Assembly (NCBI RefSeq): GCF_023008545.1
Contig: NZ_CP095397.1
Span: 3,461,199 to 3,525,198, forward strand
Length of the DNA stretch: 64,000 bases
Source of the DNA: Natribaculum luteum
GTDB taxonomy: Archaea > Halobacteriota > Halobacteria > Halobacteriales > Natrialbaceae
Direction of reading: 5' to 3'
Shown here: one piece after another, positions 16,206-25,105 of the stretch
How the letters are laid out: each line of letters begins with the position of its first letter
Position numbering within the stretch: the first letter of the stretch is position 1
Notes under the pieces: model-generated
Seen by the model: the letters and a program-made list of their open reading frames with translations, nothing else
Told to the model about the DNA's origin: nothing
Databases searched by the model: none
Made by a program: the position numbers and the translations under genes

Positions 16206-16266
16206 GCGCCGGCCGCTGTTCGGCTCTCCAAAACAACTAAGCGGCTGTGATTCTCGTTCATTAGCT

Positions 16267-17028
16267 ATGAACGACGACGTGCGGACGATAAACGCAGTCG
16301 AAACGGCGTTCGACATCGTCGAATACCTGAAGGAGGTCGACGGTGCTGGCGTCACCGAACTGGCGACGGAACTGGACCTGGCGAAAAGTACCGTCCACAG
16401 CCACCTCGCGACGCTATACTCGAACGGCTACGTGACCCGCGACGGGGACACGTTTCACGTCGCGCTCCGATTTTTCAACCTCGGGAATTACGCTCGCGAG
16501 CAAAGTTCGCTCTACCAGGTCGGTCGGAAGAAAGTCGACGAACTCGCCGAGGAGACGGGCGAGAAAGTCTACATCCTCGCGGAAGAGCACGGCCGCGGGA
16601 TGCACCTGTACATCGCGACGGGGAAGCGGTCGGTACAGACCTACGCGCGAACCGGCCAACTCAGCTATCTCCACCAGCTCGCGGCCGGGAAGGCCATCCT
16701 CGCCCACCTCCCCGACGACCGGATCGACGAGATCATCGACCGGTACGGTCTCCCTGCCCAGACTGAGGACACGATCACCGACCCCGACGAACTCTGGACC
16801 GAACTCGAGGAGATTCGCGAACGGGGATTCGCCCAGAACCGCGAGGAGTCGATCCCCGGCCTCCACGCCGTCGGCGTTCCGATCACCGACGAGGACGGCG
16901 TCGCCGTCGGCGCGCTGAGCCTCTCGGCTCCGGCCAAACGGCTCCGCGGCGAGCGGTTCGACGAGGAGATGCCAAATCTCCTGCTCGGAGTCGCAAACGA
17001 AATCGAGATCAACATGACGTACGTCTAG
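16267..17028 (+). CDS. IclR-family transcriptional regulator
   Basis: This 253-residue protein has an N-terminal winged helix at about 10-70 (ELATELDLAKSTVHSHLATL) and a C-terminal IclR effector domain with the family segment LHQLAAGKAILAHLP and later RGFAQNREESIPGLHAVGVP. IclR proteins sense small organic acids and control catabolic operons. Its position beside the VOC gene and the EthD-ThDP operon makes those the likely targets. The ATG at 16267 gives the standard start of the family; upstream codons run back into the VOC gene. Confidence 0.93.
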   Translation: MNDDVRTINAVETAFDIVEYLKEVDGAGVTELATELDLAKSTVHSHLATLYSNGYVTRDGDTFHVALRFFNLGNYAREQSSLYQVGRKKVDELAEETGEKVYILAEEHGRGMHLYIATGKRSVQTYARTGQLSYLHQLAAGKAILAHLPDDRIDEIIDRYGLPAQTEDTITDPDELWTELEEIRERGFAQNREESIPGLHAVGVPITDEDGVAVGALSLSAPAKRLRGERFDEEMPNLLLGVANEIEINMTYV

Positions 17029-17309
17029 CGAGATCCGCTATCGTTCGCCAGAGGGGAACGGTGGTCGTCCTCGTCGACGGGTGACTCGCGGCCTCTCCGA
17101 TAGACAACGACGTACAGACGTGAACAGCCATCGTCATTGCTGTCACCATTCCACACGTCGATCACGGTTTCTTTACAGGCATATGTCCGTAAGAACGTGT
17201 GCCCGTTGCGTTCCCGAGAGACGAACGACCGGGTGGTGGTCGCGGTCGCGACTGGCGACCCGAAACAGCCGACAGTCGAGGTAGCGACGGCGGAGGAATC
17301 GCGAGCGAG

Positions 17310-19253
17310 TCAGATTTCGGTGACCGTCTCGTACTTTCCCTCGAGCGGTGCCGCGTCCTCGGTCAGCAGCGCGACGACCAGGTATTCGGCGTACTCGGCG
17401 ACGTACTCGACGAGTCGGGCGATTCGGTCGGCGTCGATCGCCTCGAGCGAGTCCAGCAGAATGAACGGGACGTCCTCGTAGACCTCGTGGGCGAGGTAGC
17501 CGGCCAGCGCGAAGACGATGCCGGTCACTTCGCGTTCGCTCTCGCTCAAGTGCTCGATCGTGTCCTCGTACGCACGCCCCGAATCGGCCGTCCGAACGAT
17601 GTGAAGATCGAACCGCCCGCCCTCGTATCGATCCGAGCCGAGTTCGGGGCCGTCGGTTCGCTCGATCCAGATCCGCTCGAGGTTGTCGTAATCGAGCAAC
17701 TCGAGGATCGTCTCCATGTGCTCGTTGAAGTGGTCGACGGCTTCACGCTCGATTCGCTCGATCCGCGTTCGCTGTTCTTCCAGCGCCTCTCGGACCTCGT
17801 CGCGCTGTCGCTCGAGTCGGTCGCGGTCGTCTATGCGTGTCTCGATCCGATCGATCTCCGCCTCCACGTCCTCGCGTTCTCCCTCGAGATTGCGCAGTTC
17901 GATCTCGAGCGTGTTGACTTCCTTGTGGAGGTCGACGATCTCGCCGTACTCTTCGGACTCCAGTCGCTCGACGTCCGTCTCGAGCGTTTCGATCTCCGCC
18001 GTGAGATCCTCGCGGCGCTCCTCTAGGTCGTCGATACGCGCTTTGCGCCGTTCGATCTCGTCGTCGATCTCGTCGAGTCGGCGTGTGATCCGCTGGCGGC
18101 GATCCTGCCGGCTCTGCAGCTCCTTTTGCGTCGACGTGAGCTCGCGCAGGTCGCTCTGGATGGTCGATCGTTCGGAGACCTTCTCCTTTCGGAGGTCCCG
18201 GAGCCGATCGAGCGTATCCTCGATCTCCTCTCGTTTCACCTCGCTCCCGCACGTCCAGCAGATGACGGTCTGTTCGTCCTCGAGCAGCTGGTCGGTCACC
18301 GACTCGCTCTCGTCGTCGCGAAGGGCCGAGAGAACGTCGGCGCTCGCCCCGTCGAGCATGTCCTCGTTGAACCGGACGATGGTCTGTAAGTCGTTGATCT
18401 CCGAATCGAGCGCCTGCTTCTGCTCGCGCAGCGTCGTGATGCGTTCCTCGACTGTCTCGATCGTCTCGGTTTCGGTCTCCGAGAGCGACTCGAGTTCCGC
18501 CTCGAGTTCGTCCTGCTCGTCGATTACGTGCGAGAGCGTCTCTCGTTCGGTCTCCAGGTCGAACCGGGCGTCTTCGAGTTCCGACTGGGTCGACTGCAAC
18601 GTCGCGAGCGCGTCTTCGAGTTCGGACTGACCGTCACGTCCCTCCGCGACGTTCTCGTCCGCCTCGTCGAGTTCCGTCCGTTTTGCCTCCAGTTCCTGCC
18701 GTTTCTCCTCGATGCTCTCGGTGAGCGTCGTTCGCTCCTCCTCGAGCGAGGGCAGTCGTCGCGATAATTCGTCGAGTTCCTCGAGTTCGGCGTCGATCGC
18801 TCGCTTCTCCGACTGCAGCCGTTCGATCTCCTCCTGTATCGCCGCTGTGTCGATCGGCCGCATGATGAGTTCGCGCAGGTCGTCGCCTCCTTCGACCGCC
18901 CGACGGGCTTCGTTGGTCTGGAGGTGAAACGCGAACAGATCCGCGACCTCCGGATCCTCGAGATACGGGTCGCCAGCCGTGGTGAGTCCGTCGCCCGTCC
19001 GTTCGAGGTATCTGGTGTACGTCTCGTCGCCGATCGTCAGTTCGATCTCGCCCTGCTCGGCGTCGCCTTTCAGCGAGACGTCGTCGCTTCCCAGCGCGCC
19101 CATTACCGATCGAAGAAACGACGTTCTGTTCGTCGCGTTCCTTCCCGAAAGGATCGTTATTCCCGGTGAGAACGAGACGGTCGTACTGTCGATACCGCCC
19201 ACGTTCTCGACGGACACCTGTACATCCGACGTTCCTGTCACGTACGAGTTCAC
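17310..19253 (-). CDS. archaea-specific SMC-related ATPase-like protein
   Basis: This is a Rad50/SMC-like protein of about 647 residues: an N-terminal ATPase lobe, long coiled coil (about 150-540) broken by a zinc-hook-like CWTCGSEV, and a C-terminal lobe with a signature-like LSESEREV and Walker-B-like PFILLDSLEA. The Walker A region reads SGRNATNRTS, with no canonical glycine-lysine pair. The family is typically found next to rdfA, as here (divergent, about 106 bases). GTG 19253 is chosen because a TATA-like GTTTAATAT sits 28 bases before it; a GTG at 19292 is possible. Confidence 0.83.
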   Translation of the reverse strand: MNSYVTGTSDVQVSVENVGGIDSTTVSFSPGITILSGRNATNRTSFLRSVMGALGSDDVSLKGDAEQGEIELTIGDETYTRYLERTGDGLTTAGDPYLEDPEVADLFAFHLQTNEARRAVEGGDDLRELIMRPIDTAAIQEEIERLQSEKRAIDAELEELDELSRRLPSLEEERTTLTESIEEKRQELEAKRTELDEADENVAEGRDGQSELEDALATLQSTQSELEDARFDLETERETLSHVIDEQDELEAELESLSETETETIETVEERITTLREQKQALDSEINDLQTIVRFNEDMLDGASADVLSALRDDESESVTDQLLEDEQTVICWTCGSEVKREEIEDTLDRLRDLRKEKVSERSTIQSDLRELTSTQKELQSRQDRRQRITRRLDEIDDEIERRKARIDDLEERREDLTAEIETLETDVERLESEEYGEIVDLHKEVNTLEIELRNLEGEREDVEAEIDRIETRIDDRDRLERQRDEVREALEEQRTRIERIEREAVDHFNEHMETILELLDYDNLERIWIERTDGPELGSDRYEGGRFDLHIVRTADSGRAYEDTIEHLSESEREVTGIVFALAGYLAHEVYEDVPFILLDSLEAIDADRIARLVEYVAEYAEYLVVALLTEDAAPLEGKYETVTEI

Positions 19254-19276
19254 GTGTAGTGCTGTCGTAGCCAGCC

Positions 19277-19285
19277 ATATTAAAC
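19277..19285 (-). promoter_or_regulatory. TATA box of the SMC-related gene
   Basis: GTTTAATAT on the minus strand is centred about 28 bases before the GTG at 19253, supporting a leaderless start there rather than at the GTG 19292, which would lie upstream of the box. Confidence 0.4.
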
Positions 19286-19359
19286 TATACACTCCTTGTG
19301 ACGGGAGAGGAGTACCGATTTCTCAAGGTTTTTCTACGGGCCCGACTCACGTGGTACTG

Positions 19360-20013
19360 ATGAGCCACCATCGCGGGAACGACGGTCACGCCGACGAGGC
19401 GATGCCACGGTGTTCGTGCAAGGTCGGGCGGACGATCGAGTCGTACGACCTCCCGGGGATGAACGCGGACCTCGCCGCCCGGTGGACGGGGCGTGGCAGC
19501 GAGAAGTACAGCCTCCGTGAACTCGAGCGGTACTTCAACGAACGGGTGTTGCAGGCAGCGCTGGAAGCCGCCGGCGTCGATCCGCTCAATGGCGAGGTCG
19601 AGAACCTCTACGCACTCCTCACGAGCGACGACAGCGGCGAAATCGAGGCTCGCCGACGACTCGAACGTGAGGGTATCGACGTCGAACGCGTCACCAGCGA
19701 CTTCGTCTCCCACCAGGCGATACACAGCCACCTCCGGGACTGCTGTGACGTCGAACTCGAGAAGGATACGGGCGATCCGCTCGAGAAAGGGAGAGATACG
19801 ATCGCCAGTCTGCAAAATCGCCTCACTGCCGTCACCGAGAACACGTTGCAGCGACTCGCCCGTACCGGCGTGCTCTCTCTCGGCGACTTCTCCGTGTTCG
19901 TAAGTGTCCAGATCACCTGCGAAGAGTGTGGCCAGTACTATTCGATCACCGAGTTACTCGATCAGGGTGGCTGTAATTGTCAGGAGGATGTCGATGACGA
20001 GGTGGGCGAGTGA
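19360..20013 (+). CDS. rdfA: RdfA-family rod-determining factor
   Basis: This 217-residue protein of the haloarchaeal RdfA family is needed for rod shape in Haloferax volcanii. Recognisable features are an N-terminal CSCKVGRTIESYDL, the FNERVLQAALEAAG and VENLYALLTSDD segments, FVSHQAIHSHLRDC, and a C-terminal CEEC...CNC cysteine set that looks zinc-binding. The divergent SMC-related gene reproduces the arrangement seen in other haloarchaea. ATG 19360 is likely; a second ATG at 19402 (MPRCSCK) is possible. Confidence 0.85.
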   Translation: MSHHRGNDGHADEAMPRCSCKVGRTIESYDLPGMNADLAARWTGRGSEKYSLRELERYFNERVLQAALEAAGVDPLNGEVENLYALLTSDDSGEIEARRRLEREGIDVERVTSDFVSHQAIHSHLRDCCDVELEKDTGDPLEKGRDTIASLQNRLTAVTENTLQRLARTGVLSLGDFSVFVSVQITCEECGQYYSITELLDQGGCNCQEDVDDEVGE

Positions 20014-20206
20014 CATGTGTTTCCGGGACTCACGACCTCGCATACGACTGCTTACAGCAGTAGCCGTGTAATCAGCCTCGAACAACTATCGTGATACTGG
20101 TAGTCCGTCGCTTTTCGACGACTCCGCACTCACTCGTGTCTGCTCGAGTCGTGTACTTCGCCGCTGCCGACACATCTATCTGTCATGCGGTCGTCCACTC
20201 GCGTGT

Positions 20207-20596
20207 ATGTACACAGTTGTCGTGGGTATCGATACCGATGCCGATCGTGCTCGAGCGCTGGCAGAGGAACTCCTCGCTTTCCCCGGCGACGACGTCACCG
20301 CGGTCCTCGTCCACTCGTTCGACGAGAACCCGGAAGGTGCGTCGATCGCCCAGGTCGGCGCGGTCCGCCGTGCCCAGGAAATCCTCGAGGAGGCGGGTAT
20401 CGAGGTGACACTCGAGGAGGGCAGCGGCGATCCGGCCTCGGTTATCCTCGAGGTCGCAGACGAACACGACGCGGACCTGATCGCGGTCGCCGGTCGGAAG
20501 CGATCGCCGGCCGGAAAGGCGGTCTTCGGAAGCGTCACCCAGGACGTCATTCTCGGTACCGATCGCTCGGTGCTCGTCGCGACTGCATCGGAGTGA
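20207..20596 (+). CDS. universal stress protein (UspA family)
   Basis: This 129-residue single Usp domain starts MYTVVVGIDTDADRA. The ATP-binding G2xG9xG(S/T) signature is degraded: AGRKRSPAGKAVFGSV lacks the second glycine at its usual place, so ATP binding is doubtful. It lies 11 bases upstream of the amidohydrolase gene on the same strand, probably one transcript. Function unknown beyond stress association of the family. Confidence 0.88.
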   Translation: MYTVVVGIDTDADRARALAEELLAFPGDDVTAVLVHSFDENPEGASIAQVGAVRRAQEILEEAGIEVTLEEGSGDPASVILEVADEHDADLIAVAGRKRSPAGKAVFGSVTQDVILGTDRSVLVATASE

Positions 20597-20607
20597 CGGG
20601 GGTGGCG

Positions 20608-21507
20608 ATGCCGGCAGACGACCGATCGAACGAGGGGGACGACGACCGTCACGTCCGCTTTCGGCCAGCGATCGACGCACACACGCACCTGTTTCCCGAA
20701 CGACTCACCGAGGCGATTCGACGCGCGCTCAGCGACGAAGCGGGCTGGTCGTTTTCCCACCCCACCGCTCGCCCGGAGATCGAGGACGTGCTGTCCGAGG
20801 CGGGCGTTTCGACCTACGTGGCCTTGCCGTACGTTCACGAGGCCAGTCTCGCGACCGAGTTGAACGAGTGGCTCTGTGCGCAGGCCGCACGGTCCGACCG
20901 ACTCGTCCCGTTCGCCACGGTCCACCCCGACGACGAGGACGTCGGCGACGTCGTCCGACGGGCGTTCGAGGACGGCGCTCGAGGGCTGAAGTTCCACTGT
21001 CCGGTCCAGGAGTGTACGCCGGCCGATCCGCGTCTCGAACCCGCACTCGAGACCGCCGCCGCGTTCGACCGGCCGGTGACGTACCACGGGGGAACGGCCC
21101 CGATGTTCGAGGACAGCCCCTACGTCGGCGCGGACGTCTTCGAGGACGTGGTCGCCTCGTATCCCGACCTTCGGGTCTGCTGTGCCCACATGGGCACGTA
21201 CGAGGTCGATCGCTTCCTCGAGTTCGCACGCGAGTACGACAACGTCTACCTCGATACGACGTTCGCGATGTCGACGTCCGCCGAGGAGACCATGGGGTTC
21301 GATCCGTCGACCATCCCCGACGAAACCTTCGTCGAACTCTCGGAGTCGATCATGTACGGCTCGGACTTTCCGAACGTTCCGTACCCGTATCGCAACGAGC
21401 GGGTCGGCCTGCTCGACCGCGACCTCCCAGCGGACGTCGCACGCGACGTCTTCTACCGGACTGCAGCCGACTACCTGGGTCTGGACTTCGGGTCGGCGCG
21501 CGCGTAG
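20608..21507 (+). CDS. metal-dependent amidohydrolase (amidohydrolase 2 type)
   Basis: This 299-residue TIM-barrel metallohydrolase has the HxH metal motif in IDAHTHLFPERL, further histidines in KFHCPVQ, YHGGTAP and CCAHMGTYE, and a catalytic-type aspartate in MYGSDFPNVPY. The family includes ACMSD-type decarboxylases and hydrolases of ring compounds; the substrate here is unknown. ATG 20608 follows the Usp stop by 11 bases. An in-frame GTG 6 bases earlier is also possible. Confidence 0.87.
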   Translation: MPADDRSNEGDDDRHVRFRPAIDAHTHLFPERLTEAIRRALSDEAGWSFSHPTARPEIEDVLSEAGVSTYVALPYVHEASLATELNEWLCAQAARSDRLVPFATVHPDDEDVGDVVRRAFEDGARGLKFHCPVQECTPADPRLEPALETAAAFDRPVTYHGGTAPMFEDSPYVGADVFEDVVASYPDLRVCCAHMGTYEVDRFLEFAREYDNVYLDTTFAMSTSAEETMGFDPSTIPDETFVELSESIMYGSDFPNVPYPYRNERVGLLDRDLPADVARDVFYRTAADYLGLDFGSARA

Positions 21508-21596
21508 GTGCAAAGCGCCGGCGTCTTCCACCCTGGCGATTTCTCGTCCGTACAGTACTGCTTTGTACTCCCACCACGTGTCGACGATCACGAACG

Positions 21597-22319
21597 ATGA
21601 AAGATGCGATCCGCCGAAACTTCGACGCGAGCGCCGTCACCTACCGGGAGTTCGAAGCCGAGACGGGCCAGTTCGAGACGCTGGCGGCGCGACTCGCGAC
21701 GGTCGTCGACGACGCCCTCGCGGACGACCCCGTCCGCCTCCTCGACGCCGGTGCCGGAACCGGAGCGAGCACGCGTCGCCTCCGAACCGTCGGGGACGCG
21801 GTCGTCGCGCTCGACCTGAGCCGCGAGATGCTCCTCGAGAATCCGACCACCGATCGGGTGCAGGGCGACTTCGACGCGCTCCCGTTCGCGGTGGACGGCT
21901 TCGACGCGGTCGTCTTCACCGCGTCGCTATTTCTCACGCCCGATCCCGAACGCGCGGTCGCCGAAGCGAGTCGCGTGCTCCGATCCGGGGGCGTCGTCGC
22001 GGCCGTCGCACCGCTTGGCTGGTACGCGGCCGACGGCCGGGACGTCTTCGAGACACTCGCTCGAGACTCACGGTCGCCGAGCGACGCCACCGACATCGAA
22101 GCGGAACTGCAGGATCGGTTCGCCCTCGAGACGGGCACCTGGGAGAGCGAGATCAGCGCCGACCACCTCCGACAGTTTTACTCGATCCCCGCCGTCGCAG
22201 CGCGGCTGTACCCGACGCTGCCGCCGGACGAGCGCGTCCAGAAGGCGCGAACGCTCCTCGCTGACGTCGAGGGGCCACTCGAACAACGCTGGCGGTGGCT
22301 GCTCGGTCGCAACGAGTGA
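21597..22319 (+). CDS. class I SAM-dependent methyltransferase
   Basis: This 240-residue methyltransferase of the BioC/UbiE-like group begins MKDAIRRNFDASAVTY. Motif I is LLDAGAGTGASTRRL, motif II is near VVALDLSREMLL, and DFDALPF precedes the usual post-motif helix. The methyl acceptor is not identifiable. It is 89 bases downstream of the amidohydrolase and followed by a gene-free stretch of about 530 bases. Confidence 0.88.
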   Translation: MKDAIRRNFDASAVTYREFEAETGQFETLAARLATVVDDALADDPVRLLDAGAGTGASTRRLRTVGDAVVALDLSREMLLENPTTDRVQGDFDALPFAVDGFDAVVFTASLFLTPDPERAVAEASRVLRSGGVVAAVAPLGWYAADGRDVFETLARDSRSPSDATDIEAELQDRFALETGTWESEISADHLRQFYSIPAVAARLYPTLPPDERVQKARTLLADVEGPLEQRWRWLLGRNE

Positions 22320-22850
22320 CGGCACGGAGTCGGCCGACGTCGGCGAACGAGGACGCGACTCTCGAGTTCGTCGCACAACTCCCAGATCCACATACAACCC
22401 TAGTATCTGACTGATAATCTGGATTTGATATCTCGTCGAATCGACTTGCAACCGCCGGAGACTCGTCCGAGGTCTGCACTCGAGCAGCCGGGACAGCCGC
22501 TATCGAGCGCGCAGACTGCCAGTACGTTCGATCGAGACGGCTCGGCGGTACGTCGACTCGTGCTCGAACGGACGATTCGACGCACTCGACTTCGATGCGT
22601 CGTTTCCGTCTCGAATCGCCACCGAACGCGCGTCTCGCCGCCGAACGGGCAAGGAACCGGCTGGTTCGGACGGGTTCCGTCTCGAGCGTCGAGATCGCCG
22701 GTGCGAAATATAGAAGAAAGTATAACTCGAGAGATCCACCACCTACCTGCTATTACGAGAGTCGGGACCGTCGACCTGCGATCGCGAGCGGCCACCGAGC
22801 CGACGGCGTCGAGCGCGTCGGCGATGCTCTCGAGGCCGGACCACCGGGCG
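22320..22850. other. 531-base stretch without a recognisable gene
   Basis: No reading frame here shows haloarchaeal protein character, and no tRNA or hairpin was recognised. An AT-rich patch at about 22395-22430 and another at about 22708-22730 (AAATATAGAAGAAAGTATAA) could be promoter remnants. The base composition otherwise resembles decayed coding DNA. It separates the plus-strand methyltransferase from the minus-strand MaoC gene. Confidence 0.5.
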
Positions 22851-23315
22851 TTACGCCTTACTCGAGCGTTTCAGCGACAGCACGGTTCGATCGAACTCAC
22901 AGACGAGCGGTTCGTCCGGGTCGTTCACTTTGAAGACCTCGACGTGCATCGTGACGATGCCGCGCTCGCCGTCGCTAGTCTCGCGTTTGTCCGTCACCGT
23001 CGACTGAACCCGGATCGTGTCACCGTGAAAGACCGGCTTCGGGTGCTCGACGTCGTCGTACGAGAGGTTGGCGACGATGGTGCCGTCCGTCGTCTCGGGG
23101 ATGGAGATGCCGACCGCGAGCGACATCGTGTAGAGGCCGTTGACGAGGCGCTCGTCGAACTGCGTCTCGCCGGCGAACGCCGCGTCCAGGTGCAACGGCT
23201 GCTGGTTCATCGTCATGTCACAGAACCGCTGGTTGTCGCTCTCCGAGATCGTGCGGCGACGCTCGTGTTCGATCGTCTCGCCGACCTCGAACTCCTCGTA
23301 GTACAGCCCAGTCAT
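22851..23315 (-). CDS. MaoC-family enoyl-CoA hydratase
   Basis: This 154-residue hotdog-fold hydratase begins MTGLYYEEFEVGETIEHERRR. The (R)-specific hydratase-like segment SDNQRFCDMTMNQQPLHLD holds the Asp and His expected for catalysis, and the later FHGDTIRVQSTV is typical of MaoC. It is the last gene of the operon with acyl-CoA synthetase, acyl-CoA dehydrogenase and biotin-dependent carboxylase, so it probably hydrates a 2-enoyl-CoA or a carboxylated enoyl-CoA made by that operon. Confidence 0.87.
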   Translation of the reverse strand: MTGLYYEEFEVGETIEHERRRTISESDNQRFCDMTMNQQPLHLDAAFAGETQFDERLVNGLYTMSLAVGISIPETTDGTIVANLSYDDVEHPKPVFHGDTIRVQSTVTDKRETSDGERGIVTMHVEVFKVNDPDEPLVCEFDRTVLSLKRSSKA

Positions 23316-23363
23316 GGGTTCGTAATTATCGCTGGTGTGTTCGTCATGCTTGTCATCGTGTGG

Positions 23364-25103
23364 TCAGAGGATCGTTCCGTGTTTCTTCGACGGGAGGTCC
23401 TTCTCGACGGTCTCGTAGAACTCGAAGCGTGCCTCGAGTTCGTCCCGAAGCGAACTGGGCGGGACGATTTCGTCGATGACGACCTCGCTCGCCATCCGGT
23501 GGACGTCGATGTCCTCGCGGTACTCCTCGCGTAACTCCCGTTCGCGCTGCTCGCGTTCGTCCTCGTCGTCGATCTCCGCGAGCTTGTTCGCGTAGACGGC
23601 GTTGATCGCCGCCTCGGGGCCCATGATGGCTATCTCGCCGCTGGGGAGCCCGATCACACTCTCGGGGTCGTACGCCGGCCCCGACATCGCGTAGATGCCC
23701 GCGCCGTAGGCCTTCCGGACGACGACCGACTGTTTCGGAACCGTCGCACTCGAGGTGGCGTAGATCATCTTCTTGCCCTGCTCGAGAATGCCGTCTTTCT
23801 CGACCTGCGAACCGGCCATGAAGCCGGGCGTGTCACACAGGTACAGCAGCGGGATCTCGTAGGCGTCGCAGGTCCAGATGAACTCCGCGGCCTTCTCGGC
23901 GGCGTCGGGGAAGATCGCCCCGGCCCGCTGGTTGGGCTGGTTGGCGACGATGCCGATCGGGCGACCGTCGATCCGCGCGAACGCCGTGATGATCTCCGGA
24001 CCGTACTCGGGGCGCAACTCGAGGACGGAATCTGCGTCGACCACCCGCTCGATGAGGTCGAACATGTCGTAGCCGCGATTCGGTTCCTGGGGGACGACCG
24101 CGTCGATGCCCTCGGGAGACAGTCGCGGTGCCGTCCCGTCCGTCCGGGGCGGCGTCTCGTCTGCGTTGTCCGGCAGGTAGCCGACGAGTTTCGCCACGAG
24201 TTCGCGGGCGTGTTCTTCGTCCTCGGCGATCAGGTCCGCGCTGCCGGAGTGGCGAGCGTGGACGTCGGGACCGCCGAGGTCGTCCATGCTGATGTCCTCG
24301 CCGGTGACCATCTGGACCATCCGCGGGCTCGCGATGGCCATCGCGCTCATGTCCCGGACCATGACCGTGAAGTCGGCGAACACCGGGGTGTACGCCGCGC
24401 CGGCGATACACGGCCCGTAGAGCACGCAGATCTGGGGGACGCGACCGGAGAGCATCGAGTGGTTGTAGTAGTACTTCCCGATGCCCTCACGGTTGGCGAA
24501 GAAGCCGGTCTGCTGGTCGATCCGGCCGCCGGAGGAGTCCATCAGGTACAACACTGGCTTGCCGGTCTTCAGCGCTCGCTGTTGCATCCGCAGGAACTTC
24601 TCGACGCCTTTCCCGGCCATCGACCCCGCCTTGACGGTGAAGTCGTTGGCCATGAAGTGGACGTCGCGGCCCTCGAACTCGGCCGCACCCGTGAGCAGCC
24701 CGTCGGCCGGCAGTCTGTCGTCCGAATCGAAGTTCGCGAACTTGCCGTCCTCGAACAAAACGCCGTCCTCGCCGTTGAACCAGAGGTCGAGCCGATCGCG
24801 AACGAACAGCTTCCCCTGCTCGGAGAGGCGCTCTTTGTACTTCTCGGGGCCGCCCTCGAGGATGTCCTCGATCTCCTCGAGCAGCAGCTCCTCGCGTTCG
24901 GTCGGCTCGAGGTCGTCGACGGCTTCGCCGTCTGCTCGAGGGGTCGGTGCTCCGGTGCCGTTCGCGCTGGCCGACGCGCTCGCGAGCGGGTCGTCGTCGC
25001 CGCCCACGTAGAGGTCGACGTCGTCGCCGAAGTGGTCGGCGAGCGCCTTCGCGATCGCCCGCGCTTCACCTTCCGTCGTGGATTCGTCGATCCTGAGTCG
25101 CAT
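23364..25103 (-). CDS. acyl-CoA carboxylase, carboxyltransferase subunit with N-terminal extension
   Basis: This 579-residue biotin-dependent carboxyltransferase of the PccB/MccB/LiuB type carries both crotonase-like halves. It has the segments GPCIAGAAYTPVFADF, GGPDVHARHSG and, in the second half, CDTPGFMAGSQVEKDG. It moves CO2 from biotin to an acyl-CoA. About 60-90 N-terminal residues precede the usual core: MRLRIDESTTEGEARAIAKA followed by an Ala/Ser/Gly/Pro linker. That extension resembles the separate small PccX subunit of haloarchaeal propionyl-CoA carboxylase, so a fusion is possible. The next gene upstream encodes the biotin carboxylase, with a 2-base gap. Confidence 0.9.
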   Translation of the reverse strand: MRLRIDESTTEGEARAIAKALADHFGDDVDLYVGGDDDPLASASASANGTGAPTPRADGEAVDDLEPTEREELLLEEIEDILEGGPEKYKERLSEQGKLFVRDRLDLWFNGEDGVLFEDGKFANFDSDDRLPADGLLTGAAEFEGRDVHFMANDFTVKAGSMAGKGVEKFLRMQQRALKTGKPVLYLMDSSGGRIDQQTGFFANREGIGKYYYNHSMLSGRVPQICVLYGPCIAGAAYTPVFADFTVMVRDMSAMAIASPRMVQMVTGEDISMDDLGGPDVHARHSGSADLIAEDEEHARELVAKLVGYLPDNADETPPRTDGTAPRLSPEGIDAVVPQEPNRGYDMFDLIERVVDADSVLELRPEYGPEIITAFARIDGRPIGIVANQPNQRAGAIFPDAAEKAAEFIWTCDAYEIPLLYLCDTPGFMAGSQVEKDGILEQGKKMIYATSSATVPKQSVVVRKAYGAGIYAMSGPAYDPESVIGLPSGEIAIMGPEAAINAVYANKLAEIDDEDEREQRERELREEYREDIDVHRMASEVVIDEIVPPSSLRDELEARFEFYETVEKDLPSKKHGTIL

Positions 25104-25105
25104 GA

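Noticed and set aside
15281-16240. 319-codon plus-strand frame over the EthD and VOC genes
   Set aside because: Arg-rich, low-complexity reading with no family features; the VOC frame and the minus-strand EthD frame explain this DNA.
17716-18630. Ser/Arg-rich plus-strand frame over the SMC-related gene
   Set aside because: It is the antisense reading of coiled-coil coding sequence (GAG/CTC-rich codons), which always gives long Ser/Arg frames.
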